Assembly (NCBI RefSeq): GCF_016862215.1
Contig: NZ_BOMN01000018.1
Span: forward strand, 62,001 to 126,000
Length of the DNA stretch: 64,000 bases
Source: Winogradskya humida
GTDB taxonomy: Bacteria; Actinomycetota; Actinomycetes; Mycobacteriales; Micromonosporaceae
Reading direction: 5' to 3'
In this document: positions 58,940 through 64,000 of the stretch, one piece after another
How positions within the stretch are numbered: position 1 is the stretch's first letter
How the letters are laid out: each line of letters begins with the position of its first letter
Program-made: the position numbers and the translations under genes
Notes under the pieces: model-generated
What the model saw: the letters and a program-made list of their open reading frames with translations, nothing else
Databases searched by the model: none
What the model was told of the DNA's origin: nothing

Positions 58940-61048
58940 GTGACGCAAAGTCAGATGGCGGCGGACGTCCCGCGGCTGGTCCGGGACGCTCAGCGCGGTG
59001 ACGCCGACGCCCGGGACGCGCTGATCGCGGCGCACCTCACCCTCGTCTACAACGTCATCGGCCGGGCGCTCGCGGGGCATCCCGACGTCGACGATCTCGT
59101 GCAGGAGACGATGCTCAAGGCGCTGCGCGGGCTGCCCGGCCTGCGCGAGCCCGAGCGGTTCCGGTCCTGGCTGGTGGCGATCGCCTACCGGCAGGTCCAG
59201 CTGCACCTCCGCGCGCGCCGGATGGCACGGCGGCGGCTGCTGACCGGGCCGGTCGAGGTCGCGGACCCGGCCGGGGACTTCGCCGAGCGCACCACCGCCG
59301 AGCTGGTCCTCGACGGTCAGCGCCGGGAACTCGTCGAGGCGACCCACTGGCTCGACGGCGACGACCGCCGGCTGCTCGGGCTCTGGTGGCAGGAGGCGTC
59401 CGGCGACCTGACCCGGGCGGAGCTCGCCGCCGCCCTGGACGTCGCGCCCAAACACGCCGCGGTGCGCGTGCAACGGATGAAGGCGCAGCTGGACGGGGCG
59501 CGTGGGGTCGTCCGGGCGTTGCACGCCCAGCCGCGCTGCCCCGATCTGAGCGCGCTGCTCGGGCGCTGGGACGGCGTCGCCGATCCGTTGTGGCGCAAAC
59601 GGCTCGGCCGCCATGTCCGGGACTGTGCGCTGTGCAGCCGGCGTGGACAGGGCCTCATCGCGCCCGATCAGCTTCTGCTCGGCGTCGCCGCTCTGCCCGT
59701 ACCGGCCGCGATCGTGACCGGAATCCTCGCCAAAGCGGGAACCTCGGCGGGCGCTTTTGTGCAGCACAAGGTGCTGGCGGCAGCGGTCACCGCGGCGGCC
59801 GTCACGGCGGGCGGCGGGATCGTGTTCGCGGTGTATCACGAGCCTGCGCCCGAAGAGTTCCGGGCAGCGGTCCCACCGGCCGTGGCAACGACCGCGCCCG
59901 CGCAGACTCCGGCCGTGACGGCGCCGGCGACCCGGGCGACGCCGTCCTCGACCGGTAGCGCGCAGAAGGCAGTGCCGACGTTCATCACGGGGGTACGCAA
60001 GGCGGACATCTTCGTCGCCCCCGGTGGAAGTGACGACGCGGACGGGACGCAGGCGCATCCGTACGCGAGCGTCGCCAAGGCCGTCGCCGTGGTGGGGCCA
60101 GGGCAGACGATCGCGGTGCGGGGCGGCACGTACCGGCCGGAGCAGGGGATCTCGATCACGACGGACGGCACCGCCGCCAAGCCGATCGTGCTGAGCAACT
60201 ACGGCAACGAGCAACCGGTCATCGACGCGGCGGACGTTCCCGCCGATCAGTGGGCGATCACGCAGCGGACGGCGTACTGGCGGGTGCAGGGCCTGGAGGT
60301 TGTCCGTTCGCGCAGTCACGCGTACGTGTGCAGGTCCTGTTCGAACAACGTCTTTCAGCGGCTGAAGCTGCACGGCAACGCCCGCTCGGGCCTAATGCTG
60401 CGCGACGCCGGGACGACCGGCAACCAGATCCTGGACAACGACTTCTTCGACAACCGTGACCCTGCTGGAGCGAGCGGGGCCGGAGCGAGCGGGGCCGGCA
60501 TCGGGCTGGGGGTCCAGTTCGGGGACGGCGGCGGGAACCTGATCCGCGGGAACCGCGCCTACGGCAATGCGGGCGCCGGTTTCGACCTGGGCGCCTTCAC
60601 CGGGCCGGTCACGATGGAGCACAACTGGTCCTACCGCAACGGCGGCAGCGGTTTCGTGCTCGGCGGGGGCAGTCCCGCCGCAGCAGCCGCCCACCACCTG
60701 CGTCACGACGCCGCGTGGGACAACGGCAGCAACGGCTTCGACGACGAGGGCAACACCGCCGCCGTCGAGCTGACGAACAACACCGCGTTCCGCAACCGGG
60801 CGGTCGGCTTCGCGATGCGATCGTCGGCGGCAAGGCTGCGGTCGAACGCGGCGATCGGCAACGCGCAGACCGACGACGTCACGGACAAAGTCGCGCAGAG
60901 CCGCAACAGCTGGCAGGGCAACGACGTGGTGCTCCGCTCCACGGACCCGACGGTCACGGAGGGCCCCCGCCCCGGGACAGGGGCCCTCCCCCGCACCGAC
61001 TATCTGGCCACGGGCAACGGGGTCGGCGCTTCCATGGACGCGGCCTGA
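58940..61048 (+). CDS. ECF sigma factor fused to zinc-finger, membrane and beta-helix sensor domains
   Basis: 702 aa from GTG 58940 (GAGGAGG upstream). Residues ~10-95: sigma region 2 (GHPDVDDLVQETMLKALRGL). ~145-185: region 4 HTH (LTRAELAAALDVAPKHAAVR). ~225-232: H-x3-C-x2-C (RHVRDCALC), the zinc anti-sigma motif. A hydrophobic stretch at ~245-265 and a clearer membrane helix at ~278-300 (AAAVTAAAVTAGGGIVFAV) follow, then a Thr/Pro/Ala linker. From ~355 to the end lies a right-handed parallel beta-helix beginning DIFVAPGGSDDADGTQ, of the PL9 pectate lyase type, but the family's NADGFAAK and DDGWD blocks are replaced (GIGLGVQF; GAGFDL), so it is probably non-catalytic. The layout suggests one protein that senses polysaccharide outside and redirects RNA polymerase inside. 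Confidence 0.88.
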   Translation: MTQSQMAADVPRLVRDAQRGDADARDALIAAHLTLVYNVIGRALAGHPDVDDLVQETMLKALRGLPGLREPERFRSWLVAIAYRQVQLHLRARRMARRRLLTGPVEVADPAGDFAERTTAELVLDGQRRELVEATHWLDGDDRRLLGLWWQEASGDLTRAELAAALDVAPKHAAVRVQRMKAQLDGARGVVRALHAQPRCPDLSALLGRWDGVADPLWRKRLGRHVRDCALCSRRGQGLIAPDQLLLGVAALPVPAAIVTGILAKAGTSAGAFVQHKVLAAAVTAAAVTAGGGIVFAVYHEPAPEEFRAAVPPAVATTAPAQTPAVTAPATRATPSSTGSAQKAVPTFITGVRKADIFVAPGGSDDADGTQAHPYASVAKAVAVVGPGQTIAVRGGTYRPEQGISITTDGTAAKPIVLSNYGNEQPVIDAADVPADQWAITQRTAYWRVQGLEVVRSRSHAYVCRSCSNNVFQRLKLHGNARSGLMLRDAGTTGNQILDNDFFDNRDPAGASGAGASGAGIGLGVQFGDGGGNLIRGNRAYGNAGAGFDLGAFTGPVTMEHNWSYRNGGSGFVLGGGSPAAAAAHHLRHDAAWDNGSNGFDDEGNTAAVELTNNTAFRNRAVGFAMRSSAARLRSNAAIGNAQTDDVTDKVAQSRNSWQGNDVVLRSTDPTVTEGPRPGTGALPRTDYLATGNGVGASMDAA

Positions 61049-61052
61049 GCGG

Positions 61053-61979
61053 TCAGGAAGCTTTTGCCTCGGCCAGGAAGCGGGAGTTCGTCACGGCCAT
61101 GGTCCGGATCTCGTCGTCGCTGAACCCGGCCTCGATCAGCTTGTCGGCGAACAGCGCGAGCCCGTCCTCCACCGGCGGGTTGAACGGCTGGCCGAGGTCG
61201 CTGGAGAGCACCGAATGCCCGACGCCCACCGCGCGGATGTTGGCGAACAGGTCGTCCCAGCCCACCTTGCCCGTGTACGGCGTGGTGTAGCAGCGCTCCA
61301 GCAGCGCACCCGCCGCCGCGAGTTCCTTCTGCTCGTCGACCGGGAGCCGCTGCGAGGTGAACTCCGGGTGGGTGACGACGACGCGGCGGACGCCCTCCTC
61401 CTTGGCGGCGTGGACCACGGCGATGATCTCCGGGCCGCTGAGGTGACCGGTGGCCAGGACCATGTCGTGGCGGGCCAGGACGCGCAGGACCTTGCGGACG
61501 TCGTCGCGGACCTTGCCGTCCTCGTCGACGACCTGGACGACGTCCGGGACGATGCCCTGGGCGTGCAGGTCGGCCTGCAGGGCGCCCCACATGGCCGGCT
61601 TCGCGCCGGGCAGGTCCTGGGCGGTGGAGCTGCGCTGGTTGCGGGAGTCCACGGTGGGCATCCACACGATGCGGGCACCCTGGCGGCCGGCGACCTCGAC
61701 CGCGGACGGGTTCATGCCGCCCATCGAGCCGTTGAGGGTGACCGCGCCGAGGACGTCCACGCCGGGACGGGCCTTGCGGACCACGGCGGCCCGCTCGGCG
61801 GTGGTGACGTAGTGCGACTTGAGGACGAAGCCCGCGAGGCCGGTCTCCGCGAAACGGGTGGCCAGATCGAGGTCGTCGATGCGGCGTTCCATCACGTCCG
61901 GGCCGACGTGGACGTGGGTGTCGTACGCGCCGGTCACCAGGGCGCGGGCCCGCTCCGAGGGGACGGGGTGCTCAGACAT
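61053..61979 (-). CDS. DUF6282 amidohydrolase-like protein
   Basis: 308 aa TIM-barrel metal hydrolase. Metal-binding motifs: YDTHVHVGPD near the N-terminus, FVLKSHYV (Lys/His), ATGHLSG, VVTHPEF and SSDLGQP (terminal Asp). These are amidohydrolase-superfamily positions; I recall this arrangement as DUF6282. Substrate unknown. It is convergent with the sigma gene (4-bp gap) and lies just downstream of a GntR regulator gene, with an ABC substrate-binding gene divergent beyond it, suggesting a catabolic module. Confidence 0.8.
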   Translation of the reverse strand: MSEHPVPSERARALVTGAYDTHVHVGPDVMERRIDDLDLATRFAETGLAGFVLKSHYVTTAERAAVVRKARPGVDVLGAVTLNGSMGGMNPSAVEVAGRQGARIVWMPTVDSRNQRSSTAQDLPGAKPAMWGALQADLHAQGIVPDVVQVVDEDGKVRDDVRKVLRVLARHDMVLATGHLSGPEIIAVVHAAKEEGVRRVVVTHPEFTSQRLPVDEQKELAAAGALLERCYTTPYTGKVGWDDLFANIRAVGVGHSVLSSDLGQPFNPPVEDGLALFADKLIEAGFSDDEIRTMAVTNSRFLAEAKAS

Positions 61980-62000
61980 GGGCTCTCCTCAAACAAGGGG

Positions 62001-62669
62001 TCAGGACGGGAGGCGGCGCGCGGCGGCACCGGCGGTCCGGGACAGCGTGCGTTCCACGCCGGAGAGGTGGGCGCGCATCGCGGTCTCGGCGGCGTCGGGG
62101 TCGTGGTCGGCGATCGCCTGGACGATGGTGATGTGCTCGGCATAGGACTGGGTGGGGCGGCCGGGCACGAGGATCGTACGGAACTGGAAGCGCACCATCG
62201 GCGCCCGGAGCCCGATGACGAGCCGGGCGGCGGTCTCGTGCCGGGACGCCGCGATGATCCCGGCGTGCAGGGCGGCGTTGCCCTCGGAGTAGCCGAGCAG
62301 GTCCCCCTGCTCGAGTTTCTGGCCCATCCGGGTCAGGATGCGGCGCAGCTCGGCGATCTCCCGGGCGGTGGCCTGGACGGCCGCCTGCCGGGCGGCGAGT
62401 CCTTCGAGCACCCGGCGGGCCTGCAGGATCTCGACCGCCTCGGCCTCGCTGACGAGTTTGACCCGGGCGCCGCGGTTCGGGGTGAGCACGACCATGCCGT
62501 CCTGGCCGAGCCGGACGAGGGCGGTGCGGATTCTCGCGCGGGTGGCCTGCAGCCGCTGGGCCAGGTCCACTTCGATCAGTCGCTCGTTCGGTTGCAGCTC
62601 ACCGCGCTGGATGAGGGTGCGGATCCGCTCGTAGACGACATCGGCCGCTGCCACCGCGGGGCGGGTCAT
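62001..62669 (-). CDS. GntR-family (FCD/FadR) transcriptional regulator
   Basis: 222 aa. N-terminal winged helix with VVYERIRTLIQRGELQPNER, LAQRLQATRARIRTALVRL and GMVVLTPNRGARV; C-terminal all-helical FCD domain with ARRVLEGLAARQAA, FHAGIIAAS-type LHAGIIAAS and AEHITIVQAIADHD, providing His/Asp metal ligands. Such regulators respond to carboxylic acids. ATG 62669 starts the domain; the frame beyond is not coding-like. It probably controls the DUF6282 and transporter genes. Confidence 0.92.
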   Translation of the reverse strand: MTRPAVAAADVVYERIRTLIQRGELQPNERLIEVDLAQRLQATRARIRTALVRLGQDGMVVLTPNRGARVKLVSEAEAVEILQARRVLEGLAARQAAVQATAREIAELRRILTRMGQKLEQGDLLGYSEGNAALHAGIIAASRHETAARLVIGLRAPMVRFQFRTILVPGRPTQSYAEHITIVQAIADHDPDAAETAMRAHLSGVERTLSRTAGAAARRLPS

Positions 62670-63013
62670 ACGGTGCTGTACCCCATTCCCGGGCTGGAAA
62701 TCTCTGCGTCCCATGAGGAAACCTGCGTATGCCAACAGGATTGCAAACAATCTTGCGAAGAGAATCACCGGGTACGGGCTATCTGTCAATACGCCCACGA
62801 GCAGGGAGAACGTCGCCCTTGCCGCCCACATGCGTACTTTCCGAGCGCGGCGATCCGGACAAATCAGTCCGTGACAGCCTCATGATCCGTGCTCTAGCAT
62901 CTCGTCCGGACTCGGGCCAGAACAGATCATTGTCGATGGTCGGGGTCTTATCCCCCTCTCATCCGATCAGTCACCACCCCGCCTACGTTTAGCCGGGGCT
63001 CCTGGAGGATTTC
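62670..63013. promoter_or_regulatory. Divergent promoter region with GntR-like operator
   Basis: 344 bp between divergent genes. GATTGCAAACAATC at 62739-62752 is an inverted repeat (GATTG-4-CAATC) in an AT-richer stretch and a candidate binding site for the adjacent GntR regulator. No other structure recognised. Confidence 0.45.
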
Positions 63014-64000
63014 ATGATCAGGCGTTTCCGTGTGCTGTCCGCGGCCTTCATGGTCGCGGCGCTGGCTGTCTCGAGCGGCTGCTCGAGCAGCGACGACGAA
63101 GCCAGCACCGGCGGTTCCTCGGCCGGCGGCAAGGTCGACAAGGTGGTCTACGCGACGGCGTTCGGCGCCGTCGGCCGTGACTCCTTCGTCTGGCTCGCCA
63201 AGGAGAAGGGCTACTTCAAGGAAGCCGGGATCGACATCGACATCCAGAAGGGTGCCGGTAACGTCCAGAACCTGACGATGATCAAGTCGGACCAGGCGCA
63301 GTTCGCCGCGCTGGACTTCACGGGTGCGGTCATCCAGGCCGGCACCGGCAAGTTCACCGACTGGAAGGCCGTCGCGGCCATCCACCAGCAGACCCTGGTC
63401 GCGATCCTGACGACCGACGACACCAAGATCACCTCCCCGGCCGACCTGCAGGGCAAGACCGTTGCCGCCGGTGCCGCCACGGTGAGCCAGCTGCTCTTCC
63501 CGGCATACGCGAAGCTCGCCGGCATCGACCCCACCAAGGTCACCATCAAGGGTGTGCAGACCACCGCGCTCAACGGCCTCATGGCCAAGCGCCAGGTCGA
63601 CGCGCTGAGCACGTTCCTGCTGAGCAAGAAGGCGCTCGAGACGGCGTCGAAGAAGCAGGTCACCGTGCTTCCCTACAGCACCTACCTGTCCGACCTGTAC
63701 GGCAACGCGATCATCGCCAAGCCGTCGCTGATCTCCGGCAACCCCGACCTCGTGAAGCGTTTCGTCGCCGCCGCGATGAAGGGCCTGCAGTACACCCTCG
63801 AGCACCCCGACGAGGCCGCCGCCATCATGAACAAGGCGGAGCCCACCGCCGCGATCCCGGCCGCGATCGGCGAGATCGACGCGATGAAGCCGTACACGAC
63901 CGCCCCCGGTGGCGGCGCGCTCGGCAGCATGGACGAGCAGCGGGTCGCCAAGTCGATCGCCGTGCTCTCCGGCGCCGGTCTGATGCCCGACGGTCTCAAG
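63014..64000 (+). CDS. ABC transporter substrate-binding lipoprotein (NMT1/SsuA-like), 5' part
   Basis: The frame begins at ATG 63014 (GGAGG upstream) and stays open to the window edge, 329 codons. A lipoprotein signal peptide ends at SSGCSSS, so the Cys is lipidated. The mature part has the NMT1/ThiY pattern: VYATAFGAVGRDSF, LAKEKGYFKEAGIDIDI, VQNLTMIKSDQAQFAALDF, ADLQGKTVAAGAATV and NGLMAKRQVDAL. Ligands of the family include sulfonates, nitrate and pyrimidine precursors; here unknown. Permease and ATPase genes are expected to the right. Confidence 0.92.
   Translation, partial: MIRRFRVLSAAFMVAALAVSSGCSSSDDEASTGGSSAGGKVDKVVYATAFGAVGRDSFVWLAKEKGYFKEAGIDIDIQKGAGNVQNLTMIKSDQAQFAALDFTGAVIQAGTGKFTDWKAVAAIHQQTLVAILTTDDTKITSPADLQGKTVAAGAATVSQLLFPAYAKLAGIDPTKVTIKGVQTTALNGLMAKRQVDALSTFLLSKKALETASKKQVTVLPYSTYLSDLYGNAIIAKPSLISGNPDLVKRFVAAAMKGLQYTLEHPDEAAAIMNKAEPTAAIPAAIGEIDAMKPYTTAPGGGALGSMDEQRVAKSIAVLSGAGLMPDGLK

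Noticed and set aside
58568-60373. Minus-strand extension of the pectinesterase frame to 1086 codons
   Set aside because: Antisense to the sigma-factor gene and crosses the promoter; the signal peptide begins at GTG 58567.
60958-60989. Terminator-like GGAGGGCCCC hairpin
   Set aside because: It lies within the 3' coding part of the sigma-factor gene in frame; more likely a consequence of GC-rich coding sequence than a true terminator.

Overview
The window is very GC-rich (about 70%), with dense genes, many GTG starts, 4-bp start/stop overlaps and F420-dependent, LuxR/LAL and cell-wall genes typical of filamentous Actinobacteria. The partial gene at the left edge (SCO5389-like), the fused cydDC and the c-di-AMP riboswitch in front of an NlpC/P60 gene fit a Streptomyces/Micromonosporaceae-type chromosome. 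A soil actinomycete such as Actinoplanes is my best guess, but it is inference only.

Layout. 0-9 kb: housekeeping and signalling genes (TPR protein + AAA ATPase operon, SDR, PAS-GGDEF cyclase, secreted discoidin/HEACH protein, epoxide hydrolase divergent from a MarR regulator). 9-13 kb: small orphan proteins, a TIGR02452 macro/PARG-like protein, an NmrA-type oxidoreductase behind a nested palindromic operator, and about 1 kb of decayed DNA. 13-21.5 kb: a secreted NlpC/P60 endopeptidase under a c-di-AMP riboswitch, a BlaI/M56 pair, and a divergent cydA-cydB-cydDC operon sharing BlaI-type operators. 21.5-29 kb: a translationally coupled topoisomerase IB / GGDEF-EAL / HAD operon, an acyltransferase, VOC and P-loop proteins, two gene relics and an F420-dependent LLM enzyme. 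29-39 kb: a Tat-exported molybdopterin oxidoreductase, then LAL regulators alternating with alpha/beta hydrolases, one with Cys in place of the nucleophilic Ser. 39-44 kb: endonuclease V, a large NACHT NTPase (candidate bacterial NLR) and an IS5-type relic. 44-61 kb: a DUF3592 + FHA/ABC pair and a plant-cell-wall region with rhamnogalacturonan lyase, CBM2-SGNH esterase, pectinesterase and pectate lyase, interrupted by five unrelated genes (membrane protein, lipid kinase, MFS, haloperoxidase-like hydrolase, XdhC). It ends in an ECF sigma factor fused to a zinc-finger module, membrane segment and parallel beta-helix. 61-64 kb: DUF6282 amidohydrolase, GntR regulator and the start of an ABC uptake system.

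How they fit. The rhamnogalacturonan lyase, SGNH esterase and pectinesterase-pectate lyase units each carry a box close to TGGGAGCGCTCCCA (the CebR/LacI-type operator of Streptomyces), so they look like one regulon. The membrane-spanning sigma factor beside the pectinases is the most unusual object: its outward domain resembles a pectate-lyase fold that appears to lack catalytic signatures, suggesting a one-protein pectin sensor and transcription switch. The NACHT protein is the best candidate for immunity. No tRNA, rRNA, CRISPR array or intact transposon was seen.
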